A stretch of DNA of 64,000 nt from Deltaproteobacteria bacterium (lineage in GTDB: Bacteria > Myxococcota > Kuafuiibacteriia > Kuafuiibacteriales > Kuafuiibacteriaceae), in the NCBI GenBank assembly GCA_020632995.1, contig JACKEN010000013.1:119398-183397 (forward strand), in the 5' to 3' direction. Made by a program: the position numbers and the translations under genes. Under the pieces are notes generated by a model. The model searched no databases, had not been told where the DNA came from, and saw nothing but the letters and a program-made list of their open reading frames with translations. This document shows positions 1-9,071 of this stretch, in pieces. Within the stretch, counting starts at the first letter, position 1. Each line of letters begins with the position of its first letter.

Positions 1-1649
1 AGACCGACGAGCAGCTGGAGCTGGATCGCGTGAAGCGGGCGCTGGAGCCCGACACCGACGAGCAGGAGCCGGGCGAGAGCAGCGACACCGGCGAGCTGAG
101 CGAGACCGGCGCGGTCCCCTCGGCCCCCGCCGACGCCACCGCCGCCAACCCGGTGGTGAGCGCGCCGCGGGGCGGCCACGGCTCCGGTCGACCGCAAGCA
201 GGCTTGCTCGAGGAGCCCGCACTGCCCGACGCGGGCTCGGGAGGCTACGCGGTGGCGCCGGGTGACGCGGCGGCCGAGGCCACCGTGGCCCAGTTCCACT
301 ACGGCTACGAGGAGGAGCCCATCGATCGGGAGCTCGCCCCCAGCACCGGCGAGGACGGCGCCACCGTGGTGAGCCCCCCCGGGGCCGACTTCGGTGGGCT
401 GGACGCCTGGCAGAGCTTCGGACTGCCCGCCGGCGACGACGTCGTGGGCGCGCCGACCCTGGCCGGGCCACCTGGGGTGATGGTCGGGCACGACGATCCG
501 GACGCGGCCACGATCATCCCGACCGGGCCCGAGTTCGGCATGCACGCGGATCGCATCGCGAAGGAGTGGCAGCCGCCGGCCGACGACGCGCAGGACGCCA
601 CCCTGCTCGACGGCCTCGCCACCCACGACGTGCAGGCCGCGCTCGCCGCCGCCCGCGCCGCACCAGCCGCCCCCGAGCCCCGCCACGACACCCAAGCGAT
701 CGAGGACGCGGTGCGGGACTCCCTCGCGAGCGCGCCGCTCGCCCCCGATCCCGCGTCGGCGCCTCCGCTGGTGAACGGACCCCTCCGCATCCCGGTGGAC
801 CCGGCGGCCTCGTCGGCGCCGTGGGACGAGGGCAGCCCGAGCCCGAGCCGCTCCCCCGCGCCTGGCCTCCGACCCGGCCCCGCGCGCCCGACGCGCGGCG
901 GGGGCGCCCCGACCCCCGAGCCGGGGATGGGCGCCAACACCGGGCGCTGGATGGCGGGGCAGCTCGAGGCGGGGGCCCTGTCCTGGGACGACGAGGCGGC
1001 GGCCCGCCGGGCGGTGGCGACCCGGAACCAGGGGGCGGGGACGCCGCCCTCGATCTCGCACCCGCCCTCGTATCCGCCGCACCCCTCCACCTTGCCGTTT
1101 CCGGGGAGCCCACCGCGTCCCGGCTTCTGGGCCCGGCATGGGGTGCTGATCCTGACCGTGGTGATGGCGCTGGCGGTGGCGGGCGGTGGCACCTGGGCCT
1201 GGCTGTTCACCCAGCTCTTCTGGCCGAAGCTCAAGCTGGACTCCGCGCCCTCCGGCGCCACGGTGGTGGTGGACGGCCAGGAGCTGGCCCGGACCACCCC
1301 GGTGGTGGTGCAGGTGGAGCCCGAGCGCCAGCACCTGGTCGAGGTGCGGCTGAACGGGTACCGGGCGGAGCAGCGCGTGATCACCGACGCGGTCTCCCGG
1401 TTCCGGAACTACACCCTCATGGTGGAGCTGGCCCGGGGCGCCTACATGGTCCACCTCCCGGCGGAGGGGACGGTGTTCTTGAACGGCGCGGCGGTCGCCA
1501 CCGGGCAGCGGGTGGAGCTGTCCGAGGTGCCGGCGGAGGGCCCGGTCACCCTGCGGGTCGAGGCCAAGGGCTACCGGCCCTACGAGTACACGTTCGAGAC
1601 GCGGGACGACATCCCCGCGTCCCTCGACGTGCCGCTGACCAAGATGTAG
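1..1649 (+). CDS. PEGA-domain membrane protein, 5' end outside window
   Basis: The reading frame is open to the left edge, so the N terminus is missing; the GTG at 30 is only an internal candidate start. The visible part is a long disordered, acidic and Ala/Pro-rich region. A single membrane segment follows about 370 codons in (core VLILTVVMALAVAGG). After it come two PEGA-type beta modules: one around PSGATVVVDG with VRLNGYR, one around AEGTVFLNG with VEAKGYRPYEY. PEGA modules with one membrane helix are typical of the C-terminal, periplasm-facing part of myxobacterial Ser/Thr kinases and related envelope proteins. A kinase domain upstream of the window is therefore plausible but cannot be seen. 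The gene ends 53 bp before glutaryl-CoA dehydrogenase. Confidence 0.8.
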   Translation, partial: TDEQLELDRVKRALEPDTDEQEPGESSDTGELSETGAVPSAPADATAANPVVSAPRGGHGSGRPQAGLLEEPALPDAGSGGYAVAPGDAAAEATVAQFHYGYEEEPIDRELAPSTGEDGATVVSPPGADFGGLDAWQSFGLPAGDDVVGAPTLAGPPGVMVGHDDPDAATIIPTGPEFGMHADRIAKEWQPPADDAQDATLLDGLATHDVQAALAAARAAPAAPEPRHDTQAIEDAVRDSLASAPLAPDPASAPPLVNGPLRIPVDPAASSAPWDEGSPSPSRSPAPGLRPGPARPTRGGGAPTPEPGMGANTGRWMAGQLEAGALSWDDEAAARRAVATRNQGAGTPPSISHPPSYPPHPSTLPFPGSPPRPGFWARHGVLILTVVMALAVAGGGTWAWLFTQLFWPKLKLDSAPSGATVVVDGQELARTTPVVVQVEPERQHLVEVRLNGYRAEQRVITDAVSRFRNYTLMVELARGAYMVHLPAEGTVFLNGAAVATGQRVELSEVPAEGPVTLRVEAKGYRPYEYTFETRDDIPASLDVPLTKM

Positions 1650-1702
1650 CGGCCTGTCCTTTCTCGGTGAAAGGTCGGACCCGATGCGCTAAGGGACCGG
1701 CC

Positions 1703-2881
1703 ATGGCCGAGCCCTTCTACGGAACCGATCTCTACAACGTCGACGGCCTCCTCGACGAGGACGAGCGGCTGGTGCGCGACAACGTGGCGCGCTGGGTGGA
1801 CGATCGCTTCCTCCCGCTCGTGACCGAGCACTACCGCGCCGGCACCTTCCCCACCGAGCTCGCCCCCGAGATGGGCGAGATGGGCCTGCTGGGCACGAGC
1901 CTGCAGGGCTACGGCTGCCCCAGCATGTCGGGGGTGATCTACGGCCTCGCGATGGAGGAGCTCGAGCGCGGCGACTCGGGCCTGCGCTCCTTCGCCTCGG
2001 TGCAGGGCTCGCTCGCCATGTTCCCGATCTGGAAGTTCGGCTCCGAGGCCCAGAAGGAGAAGTACCTGCCGAAGATGGCGGCGGGGCAGCTGATCGGGTG
2101 CTTCGGCCTCACCGAGCCCGACCACGGCTCCGACCCCGGCGGGATGAAGACCCGCGCGGTGAAGGACGGCGACGAGTGGGTGATCTCGGGCGAGAAGCTC
2201 TGGATCACCAACGGCAGCGTGGCCGACCTCGCGATCGTGTGGGCGAAGACGGGTGAGGACGCCTCCACCATTCGCGGCTTCATCGTCGAGAAGGGCACCC
2301 CCGGCTTCAGCGCCTACGACGTGAAGGGCAAGTTCAGCCTGCGGGCCTCGGTGACCTCCGGCCTGGTGCTCGAGGAGGTCCGGGTGAAGGACAGCCAGAT
2401 GCTCCCCGAGGTGCAGGGGCTGAAGGGGCCGCTGTCCTGCCTGAACCAGGCCCGCTACGGCATCGCCTGGGGCGCGGTGGGGGCGGCGATCGCGGTGTAC
2501 CGGGCGTCGCTCGACTACGCGAAGGACCGGGTCCAGTTCGGGCGGCCGATCGCCGGGTTCCAGCTCCAGCAGGCCAAGTTCGCCGACATGATCAGCGAGA
2601 TCGTGAAGGCCCAGCTCCTGGTGCTCCAGCTCGGGCGCCTGAAGGACGCGGGCAAGCACACCCCGGTGCAGGTCAGCCTGGCCAAGCGGAACAACGTCAA
2701 GATGGCCCTCGAGGCGGCCCGGATGGCGCGCGAGATCCTCGGGGCGAACGGGATCCACGACGAGTACCCGGTGTTCCGCCACATGACGAACCTCGAGAGC
2801 GTCTACACCTACGAGGGGACCCACGACATCCACACCCTCATCCTGGGCAAGCACGTCACCGGCATCTCCGCCTTCGTCTGA
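1703..2881 (+). CDS. gcdH: Glutaryl-CoA dehydrogenase (acyl-CoA dehydrogenase family)
   Basis: 392 aa, the usual size of the family. It would oxidise and decarboxylate glutaryl-CoA to crotonyl-CoA in lysine/tryptophan degradation, using FAD and an electron-transferring flavoprotein in the cytoplasm. Diagnostic segments: GCFGLTEPDHGSDP (FAD/substrate region), an Arg at about residue 95 in the context GLRSFASVQGS that in GCDH contacts the glutaryl carboxylate, and the catalytic-base Glu at about 371 in TYEGTHDIHTLILG, which separates this branch from general acyl-CoA dehydrogenases. The ATG at 1703 has an AAGGGA ribosome site just upstream. The frame is open far upstream, but that extension has no homologous features and overlaps the preceding gene, so I rejected it. 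No other lysine-degradation gene is adjacent. Confidence 0.93.
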   Translation: MAEPFYGTDLYNVDGLLDEDERLVRDNVARWVDDRFLPLVTEHYRAGTFPTELAPEMGEMGLLGTSLQGYGCPSMSGVIYGLAMEELERGDSGLRSFASVQGSLAMFPIWKFGSEAQKEKYLPKMAAGQLIGCFGLTEPDHGSDPGGMKTRAVKDGDEWVISGEKLWITNGSVADLAIVWAKTGEDASTIRGFIVEKGTPGFSAYDVKGKFSLRASVTSGLVLEEVRVKDSQMLPEVQGLKGPLSCLNQARYGIAWGAVGAAIAVYRASLDYAKDRVQFGRPIAGFQLQQAKFADMISEIVKAQLLVLQLGRLKDAGKHTPVQVSLAKRNNVKMALEAARMAREILGANGIHDEYPVFRHMTNLESVYTYEGTHDIHTLILGKHVTGISAFV

Positions 2882-2917
2882 GGCCGGGGCGGCGGCGGCC
2901 CAGGCTCCGCCTGCTGC

Positions 2918-2948
2918 GCGCATCGTTCGCGAATGCGAAAGATGACGC
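2918..2948. terminator. Hairpin after gcdH, possible terminator
   Basis: Arms CATCGTTCGC (2921-2930) and GCGAAAGATG (2935-2944) form a 10-bp stem with one mismatch around a GAAT loop. Three further pairs form beyond a bulged A. A T7 run occurs later (2971-2977), not directly after the stem. It lies 37 bp past the gcdH stop and before the next gene. Function is inferred from position. Confidence 0.4.
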
Positions 2949-3018
2949 AGGACATCAGGCGGATGCGGGGTTTTTTTGGGAGACAGACCAGGGCCAATGT
3001 GGGTAGGCCTGGTCGGTA

Positions 3019-5112
3019 ATGCGCTCTCGACCTTCACTCACAGCTCTCTTGCTCCTCGGCCTCGCGGGCGCCTACGGGTGCTCCGGGGATGGGGACCGTG
3101 ACAGTGGTGTCAACCCGCCGGCCGACTCCGGGGTGACCGACACCGGCACCAACCAGCCCGACACCGGCGTCGAGACCGACTCCGGCGTGGACGCGGGCGT
3201 CACCGACACCGGCGTCGAGGACGCCGGCAACCCGGCTTGCGTCGAGGACAGCCTCGACAACCACACCGCGGCCACCGCGGCCACCGTGAACATCGGTGAC
3301 GACTTCCCGAACCTCCAGATCTGCTCCGGCGTGGACGACTTCTTCAAGATCACCGCCACCGCAGGTCAGCGCATCGCGGTGGGCATCTACTTCACCCACG
3401 CGACCGGCGACCTCGACATGGAGGTCTACGCCCCCGGCGATCTGGACAACCCCATCGCCCAGGGCGTGAGCGCGTCGGACGACGAGCTGGTGAGCTTCAT
3501 CGCCGACGTCGCGGGCGACTACGTGATCCGGGTGATCGGCTACAACGGCGCCGAGGCCCCCTACCAGATGAGCGTGCTGGCCGGCTGCTTCGTGGACGCG
3601 GAGTGCAGCGCGCCGCAGGTCTGTGACCGCTTCACCAACACCTGCTACGACTACGTCGAGCCCGCCTGTGGTGCCGACGGCGCCTACGACCCCAACGGCA
3701 GCAACGGCCAGGCGGTGGCCCTCGACCTCAGCTCGGGCGCGGCCAACATCACCGGCCTGTCGAGCTGCGACGGCGACCTGGACTTCTTCACCTTCACCAC
3801 CGTGGCCGGTGACAGCATCACCGCCCAGGTCACCCCCGCGACGACCCCCGACGGCTTCGTGATGTTCCTGGCCGACGCCACCGGCACCCTGTTGACCAAC
3901 TTCCCGTCGCCCGACGCCGCCAGCCTGCCCTACATGCCGGCCGGCACCTGGTACTTCATCGTCCTCGGGGCCGAGGAGGGCTACTCCCTCAACGTGACCA
4001 AGACCGCCGGCGCCTGCATGGCCAACGCGGACTGCGCGGGCTCGCCCTTCGGCAACTTCTGCCAGACCGGCGTGTGTGGCCCGCTGGTGGGCAACGGGAT
4101 GATCCCGCTCGGCGGCCAGTGCGACGACGACTCCGACTGCGTCCCCGAGGCGGACGGCTGCTACGCCGAGTCCCCCTCGCCCGACGGCTTCTACTGCACC
4201 ATCGCCTGCCAGACCGACGCGGAGTGCACCACCGCGGGCCTCGACTACTGCGCCGAGGATCGCGGCGTGTGTGAGAAGTTCTGCAACGGCGACAGCGACC
4301 TGTGCTTCGACGGCGGCTACTGCGGTGAGACCACCAACGAGTGCCGGAGCGTGAACTGCACCTTCGGCGTGGGCTGTGACGCGGCCGCCCTGACCTGCGA
4401 GTGGGTCCGCGGCACCTCGACCGGCGAGTGCGGCGCGCACACCCAGGCCACCTGCGGCCAGGGCGGCGTGGGCGAGCCCAACGACTCGGCCAGCCTCGCC
4501 ACCCCGATCACCCTGACCGGCGGCACCGCCACCCTCGCGGGCTCCATCTGCGACGGCGACGCCGACGTCTACAGCATCACCATCACCGAGGTCTCGACCC
4601 TCGACATCGCGGTGACCTGGGCCGGCTCCGCCGACGTCGACTTCGTGGTGGCGCCCACCACCGACACCCGCGTGGTGGGTGCCGGCTTCGGCATCAACGC
4701 GCAGGACGAGACCGCGCCGGCCGCGTTCCTGAGCCCGGGCACCTACTACATCGTGGTGGGCCCCTGGACCGTCGACGACGTGCCGGACATGGCCTACAGC
4801 CTGCAGGTCACCGCCACCGCGGCGATGTGCACCGCGGCCACCTGCCTCGACACCAACCCCCTCCGTCAGGAGTGCGCGGGCACCGGCGCCTGCGTCGACT
4901 TCGCGGGCATGGGCGCGGTGGCCCTGGGCGGCGCGTGTGACGACCTGACGGACTGCGTGCCCGAGGCGGACCTCTGCTTCATCGGCGAGACCTCGGTCTT
5001 CAACCACATGTGCTCGATCATCTGCACCAGCGACGCGGAGTGCGACGCGGCCATCCCCGGCAGCGTGTGCTTCGACCTGGGCAACGGGTTCGGTGGCTGC
5101 GGGATGCCGTAG
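3019..5112 (+). CDS. Secreted lipoprotein with three PPC-type beta domains and Cys-rich modules
   Basis: 697 aa. A lipoprotein signal peptide ends at LAGAYGC (Cys 21). A linker of Asp-Ser-Gly/Asp-Thr-Gly units (about residues 28-70) follows, which is typical of myxobacterial surface lipoproteins. Three beta-sandwich segments resemble bacterial pre-peptidase C-terminal (PPC) domains, each with a D-x-D-x-[FY] core: GVDDFFKI, GDLDFFTF and GDADVYSI. They are separated by Cys-rich stretches of the form C-x4-D-C-x-(n)-C, such as CMANADCAG and CDDDSDC. PPC domains normally assist secreted hydrolases, but no catalytic domain is present, so this is likely a binding or structural surface protein. The ATG at 3019 is the only start giving a proper signal peptide. 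Function unknown. Confidence 0.85.
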   Translation: MRSRPSLTALLLLGLAGAYGCSGDGDRDSGVNPPADSGVTDTGTNQPDTGVETDSGVDAGVTDTGVEDAGNPACVEDSLDNHTAATAATVNIGDDFPNLQICSGVDDFFKITATAGQRIAVGIYFTHATGDLDMEVYAPGDLDNPIAQGVSASDDELVSFIADVAGDYVIRVIGYNGAEAPYQMSVLAGCFVDAECSAPQVCDRFTNTCYDYVEPACGADGAYDPNGSNGQAVALDLSSGAANITGLSSCDGDLDFFTFTTVAGDSITAQVTPATTPDGFVMFLADATGTLLTNFPSPDAASLPYMPAGTWYFIVLGAEEGYSLNVTKTAGACMANADCAGSPFGNFCQTGVCGPLVGNGMIPLGGQCDDDSDCVPEADGCYAESPSPDGFYCTIACQTDAECTTAGLDYCAEDRGVCEKFCNGDSDLCFDGGYCGETTNECRSVNCTFGVGCDAAALTCEWVRGTSTGECGAHTQATCGQGGVGEPNDSASLATPITLTGGTATLAGSICDGDADVYSITITEVSTLDIAVTWAGSADVDFVVAPTTDTRVVGAGFGINAQDETAPAAFLSPGTYYIVVGPWTVDDVPDMAYSLQVTATAAMCTAATCLDTNPLRQECAGTGACVDFAGMGAVALGGACDDLTDCVPEADLCFIGETSVFNHMCSIICTSDAECDAAIPGSVCFDLGNGFGGCGMP

Positions 5113-5134
5113 TCTCAACCGGGGTGGGTGCCTC

Positions 5135-5163
5135 AGCCCGGGCCGGCCGCGCCGGCTTGGGCT
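5135..5163. terminator. GC-rich hairpin between lipoprotein and M16 genes
   Basis: As RNA, AGCCC-gg-GCCGGC (5135-5147) pairs with GCCGGC-uu-GGGCU (5151-5163) around a CGC loop. That is 13 bp including two G-U wobbles. It follows the stop at 5112 by 22 bp and precedes the M16 start by 53 bp. No T tract follows, so it is either a U-tract-less terminator or a leader structure. Confidence 0.4.
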
Positions 5164-5216
5164 CACCTCGGCGCCACCCCCTTGTCTCGCCTCCTGCCGT
5201 CGGCCATGACCGACGC

Positions 5217-6533
5217 GTGTCCCCCCGCGCTTCACGCCTCGCCGCCGTCGCGCTCCTGCTCCTGCTGAGCTCCAGCGCGCCGGTCTCGGCCGCGTCGACC
5301 CTCTACACCCTCCCGAGCGGGCTGCGAGTGGTGCTGGTGCCGCGACCCGGCGCCGCCACCGTGGGCGTCGCGCTGGGGCTCCCGGTGGGCGAAGGGCACG
5401 AGCCCGAGGGGCGCGCGGGCCTCGCGCACCTGGCCGAGCACCTGGTGGCGCAGCTCCCCGAGCCCCTCGCCGCCCTCACGGAGGTCGGCGCGATCGAGGT
5501 CAACGCGTTCACCGGCGTCGAGTCGACCCTGTACGTGGCCGAGGTCCCCCGCGCGGCGTGGCGGACCGCGGTGTGGGCCGAGGCGCGCCGCCTCGCCATC
5601 GCGCCCCTCGCCGCGAGCCCCGAGGCCCTGGCGGTGGAGCAGCGGGTGCTCCGCCGCGAGCTCGAGTACCGGGACGCCGAGGACTGGCTCAACGTCGCGC
5701 TCCTGGCCGCGCTCTACCCCGCGGACCACCCCTACCACCGGTCGCCCGACACCCAGGCCGACGTGGAGGCCCTCACCGCGCCCGAGGTGCAAGGCTTCTT
5801 GCAACGCACCTACGTGCCGGACCACGCGGTGCTGGTGGTGGTGGGGGACGTGGACCCGGCCGAGCTCGTGGCGGAGGCGACGCGGGTGCTGGGGCCGCTC
5901 CCGGCCACCGGTGCGCCCCGGCCGCCGCTGGTGGGGTACCAGGTCCCGCCGGAGTGCGTGGCGATCCAGCGGCCCACCCTGGGGTCGAGCACCGCGCTCA
6001 GCCTGGTGTGGCGCTACCCGCCCCGGACCCCCCGGGTGCGCCTGGCCCTCATGGAGGCGCTGCTCGAGCGCCAGGTGATCGCGCCCCTCGCGGCGGAGGG
6101 GTGGCTGGCGGGGCAGGGGGTCGGGCACCGCATGGCGGAGGAGGGCGCCCTGGTCTGGCTGCAGGTGATGTCCCCGGAGCGAGGTCGGCAAGCTGACCTG
6201 CGGGAGGCCGTGCGGGCCCGGCTGGATGCGCTCGCGCCCCTCGATCGGGGGGCGTTCGAGGAGGTCCGCGTGATGGCAGCGGCGCGCCTGCGCGCGCGGG
6301 CGGAGGCGCCGGTGCCAGCGGCGATGGCGTGGGCCGAGGCCGCCCTGGTGCGCGCGCCGGACCCCGACGCGGTGCTGGCCGGGGTCCTGGCGGCGGGACC
6401 CGAGCTCCTGGTCGGTGACGCCGTCGCGGTGGCGGGGGCGGCGCCCACGCTGTGGGTGAGCTTGCTGGCGGAGCCTCCGGGTCGGCTGGCGTGGTGGGGA
6501 GACGTGGATCATGTGGCGTGCCCGAAGTTCTAG
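5217..6533 (+). CDS. M16-family zinc metallopeptidase (catalytic subunit)
   Basis: 438 aa from the GTG at 5217, with a signal peptide (hydrophobic LAAVALLLLLSSS, cleavage near VSA-AS). The inverted zinc motif HLAEH is present (His 71, Glu 74, His 75). The distal Glu ligand lies about 73-75 residues later in RRELEYRD. This is the pattern of active pitrilysin/processing-peptidase-type M16 enzymes, which form clamshells degrading or processing peptides. The length is one M16A/B pair, so a partner is expected, and the next gene supplies it. The frame is open upstream, but the signal peptide fixes the start; no clear ribosome site is visible. It is presumably periplasmic. Confidence 0.87.
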   Translation: MSPRASRLAAVALLLLLSSSAPVSAASTLYTLPSGLRVVLVPRPGAATVGVALGLPVGEGHEPEGRAGLAHLAEHLVAQLPEPLAALTEVGAIEVNAFTGVESTLYVAEVPRAAWRTAVWAEARRLAIAPLAASPEALAVEQRVLRRELEYRDAEDWLNVALLAALYPADHPYHRSPDTQADVEALTAPEVQGFLQRTYVPDHAVLVVVGDVDPAELVAEATRVLGPLPATGAPRPPLVGYQVPPECVAIQRPTLGSSTALSLVWRYPPRTPRVRLALMEALLERQVIAPLAAEGWLAGQGVGHRMAEEGALVWLQVMSPERGRQADLREAVRARLDALAPLDRGAFEEVRVMAAARLRARAEAPVPAAMAWAEAALVRAPDPDAVLAGVLAAGPELLVGDAVAVAGAAPTLWVSLLAEPPGRLAWWGDVDHVACPKF

Positions 6534-7953
6534 CCTGGCGCAAGCTGGCCTGCGTACCGCGGCGTGCGCCGTCGCGGTAGGGGCCCTGTTCGGGTGCCGC
6601 GCGCCGCTGCCGCCCCCGACCGCCCCGCTGGTGGCGGTGCCGGTGGCAGAGCTCCCGGGCCCGCCGCCCGCGCCGCCCTTGGAGGTGCGGGTGCCCGAGG
6701 TCCAGACCGCGACCCGGGCCGATGGCCTGACCGTGTACGCGGTGCGGAGCGAGGGCGATGCGCAGGTCAGCTTGCGGTGGCTCGTCCCCGCGGCGGGGGA
6801 AGATCTCGACGAGGATCCGCTCCTCGGGCGCGTGGCCGGCGCCGCGCTGGCGGCGGAGGTGAGAGCGCGGGCCGGGCTCCTGCCGGGGCAGGTGTGGTCG
6901 CGCCAGGCGCCTCAGGCATTGGAGCTCGGGGTGGACGTCCCGGCCGCGCAGGGGCCTCGCGCGGTGGCCGCCCTGGTCGCGGCGCTCGAGGCCGGCCCCT
7001 CGCCCGCCGCGGTGGCAGCGGGGCGGGCCGAGGTGCTGCGGACGCTGCGGGGCGAGGACGGCGCCGAGGTGCTGCCGGGGGCCCTCCGGCACCTGCAGGC
7101 GCTGCGCTACGGGCCCTCCCATCGGCTGGGCGAGGCGCCGGAGGACAAGGCGGCGCGGCTATCGGACGTCACCCCGGCCGCGGTCCGGGCCCACGTGGCG
7201 GCCCGGATCCGGGCCGCGGGGGCGACGCTGGTGGTGGCCGCCCGCGACCCCGCGCCGCTCCTCGCGGGCCTGCCGACCCGGTTGGCTCTGGCCCCACCGC
7301 CCGCCCTCGCGCGCCCCCTCGGGCCCGCCCCGCCGCCGGCGCGGATGCCGGTGCGGGTCAGCCTCGACAGCTACTACCCGCTCGTCGCGCTCATGTTCGA
7401 CGCGCCGCCGGCCGCGGGCCGGGACGCCGAGGTGTTCGAGGTGGTGAACCTCGCGCTCGGTGACGGTCTGGAGTCGCTCCTGTTCCGCGCGGTCCGGACG
7501 GAGAGCGGGGCCAGCTATGCGGTGGGGAGCGAGTATCGGCCTCGGGTGAGGGACGGCGCGCTCCTCATCGTCGCCAACACCTCGACCGAGGCGGTGCGCG
7601 AGGTCGTGACCGCGGTGCGGGCGACGGTCACCCGCGTGGCGCAAGAAGGATTGCAGGAGGAGGAGATCCGGCGCGGCGTGGCCCGGCTCCTCGTGGCGGC
7701 GGCTGCGGCCCGGGCCACCGCCTCCGGCGCGGCGGCGTGGGTGGTAGAGGAGCGCCTGCGCGGCCGATCCCCGGGCGGCGCGGCGGCGCGGCTGGCGCGC
7801 CTTCGGTCCCTGGACGCGGCGGAGGTGCGGGCGGTGCTCGCGCGCACGGTCGATCCGGCCCGGGTGGTGGCGGTGATCGCGTTCAGCCGCTTCAGCCTGG
7901 TGGACGGGGTGGGGCTGGGCGACGTCAAGGAGGCCCCGCTCCGGCACCTGTGA
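6511..7953 (+). CDS. M16-like lipoprotein, catalytically dead partner
   Basis: 480 aa. The lipoprotein signal peptide ends at VGALFGC (Cys 29), followed by a Pro/Ala linker. The fold pattern is M16: beta strands with LVPAAGEDLDEDPLLGRVAG, where an active enzyme would have HxxEH, and a C-terminal half ending in SGASYAVGSEYR and later repeats. The zinc motif is absent. Such HxxEH-less subunits pair with an active M16 protein, as in bacterial two-gene operons and mitochondrial MPP alpha/beta. It overlaps the upstream M16 gene by 23 bp, supporting a heterodimer anchored to a membrane by this subunit. It converges on the next gene with only 8 bp between the stops. Confidence 0.83.
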   Translation: MWRARSSSLAQAGLRTAACAVAVGALFGCRAPLPPPTAPLVAVPVAELPGPPPAPPLEVRVPEVQTATRADGLTVYAVRSEGDAQVSLRWLVPAAGEDLDEDPLLGRVAGAALAAEVRARAGLLPGQVWSRQAPQALELGVDVPAAQGPRAVAALVAALEAGPSPAAVAAGRAEVLRTLRGEDGAEVLPGALRHLQALRYGPSHRLGEAPEDKAARLSDVTPAAVRAHVAARIRAAGATLVVAARDPAPLLAGLPTRLALAPPPALARPLGPAPPPARMPVRVSLDSYYPLVALMFDAPPAAGRDAEVFEVVNLALGDGLESLLFRAVRTESGASYAVGSEYRPRVRDGALLIVANTSTEAVREVVTAVRATVTRVAQEGLQEEEIRRGVARLLVAAAAARATASGAAAWVVEERLRGRSPGGAAARLARLRSLDAAEVRAVLARTVDPARVVAVIAFSRFSLVDGVGLGDVKEAPLRHL

Positions 7954-7961
7954 GGCTCCTG

Positions 7962-9020
7962 CTACGGGGCCACCTCGGGCGGACGCATCCGCTCGATGAA
8001 GCGGCGGTTGTCCTCGAACATCGCGCTGTCGGTCAGGATCGACGCGTGGCTCTCGTCGTAGCCGTGGACGTCCGTGATCCCCCACTTCGCGGCGAAGGCC
8101 TTCGTGGTCGCCTCGGGCGTGAACTGGTCGAGCCTCGCGTACAGGAGCTGGATCCGGCTCGCTTCGACCTTGGTGGGGACCTCGATCGGGCTGACCGCGG
8201 CGTAGATGCGCCGTAGCTCGTCGTCCGAGACGCCCGCCGCGTTCATCTTCGCGCGGACCGGGGCGAGCTCGTCGTGGAAGATCAGGGTCGACCAGTCCAC
8301 GAGGGGGATCATCAGCGTCATGTGGTCGAGCTCGTAGCGGGCCGAGGCGAGCCAGAGGTAGGCGGCGCCGATGGAGCCGCCCCAGCCGCTGATCGACCGG
8401 ACCTTCCGCGCCTTCAGGTGCTCGATCATGATCCCGAGCTCGTCGACGATCTGCTCGACGAGCTCGATGTTGCGGGCGTTGTTGCCGGTGACGAGCCCCT
8501 CGCCCGGCGCCTTGCCCTCCTGTGCGCGGTCGAGGTGGAAGGGGATGTCGTAGAACACCACGGTGTAGCCCGCCTCGAGCTCGTTGATGAAGAAGTCCTT
8601 GATGAAGCGGAACGCGAAGTCGGAGACCCCGAAGCCGGGGACCCAGAGGATGACGTCGGCGCCCTCGAGGTCGCGGTTGCCGTAGAGGTAGAAGATCGCC
8701 TCGTCGCGGGTGCCGTCGGGTCGGGTGACGCGGGCGGGGAAGGTGAGCTTCTCTTGAATGGACGCCGCGTCGAGGTTCCAGGTCTCGAGCCGCGCCGCCT
8801 TCACCGCCACCGGCCCGGTCGATCCCCGCGGTGGCTCGGGTGGGGGCGGGCGCGCCTGGTCCGCGTCGAAGTCGCGGAGGATCAGCTCGCTGTAGTCCGC
8901 GAGGCCCCGCCGATCCATCCACACCTTCACGCTGGCGCACGAGCTGACCCCGACCCCGGCCAACCCCAGCAGGGCCGCCCCGAGCCAGAGGACCGGGCGG
9001 GTAAGCGCTCTGAATGACAT
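7962..9020 (-). CDS. Alpha/beta-hydrolase-like lipoprotein
   Basis: 352 aa from the ATG at 9018-9020. The lipoprotein signal peptide ends at VGVSSC (Cys 28). The body has an alpha/beta-hydrolase layout: strand DVILWVPGFGVSDFAF, an elbow GWGGSIG with Ser 216 in GxSxG form, then LLYARLDQFTP (candidate Asp 298) and YDESHAS (candidate His 325). The likely activity is an esterase or lipase-like hydrolase at the cell envelope, but the substrate is unknown. A longer open frame exists upstream antisense to the TPR gene; the signal peptide argues against it. The gene is divergent from the large TPR gene, with 51 bp between starts. Confidence 0.78.
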   Translation of the reverse strand: MSFRALTRPVLWLGAALLGLAGVGVSSCASVKVWMDRRGLADYSELILRDFDADQARPPPPEPPRGSTGPVAVKAARLETWNLDAASIQEKLTFPARVTRPDGTRDEAIFYLYGNRDLEGADVILWVPGFGVSDFAFRFIKDFFINELEAGYTVVFYDIPFHLDRAQEGKAPGEGLVTGNNARNIELVEQIVDELGIMIEHLKARKVRSISGWGGSIGAAYLWLASARYELDHMTLMIPLVDWSTLIFHDELAPVRAKMNAAGVSDDELRRIYAAVSPIEVPTKVEASRIQLLYARLDQFTPEATTKAFAAKWGITDVHGYDESHASILTDSAMFEDNRRFIERMRPPEVAP

Positions 9021-9071
9021 GGTCACTCCCAGGATGCCACACCCCGGCCTGTTCCCCGCCCCCCGGACTTT

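Noticed and set aside
566..1702. N-terminal extension of the acyl-CoA dehydrogenase frame
   Set aside because: Arg/Gly/Pro-rich shadow of the PEGA protein; the dehydrogenase starts properly at 1703.
3034..5235. Open minus-strand frame of about 730 codons opposite the PPC lipoprotein
   Set aside because: Low-complexity Val/Gly/Ala/His translation, no signal peptide or motif; antisense shadow.
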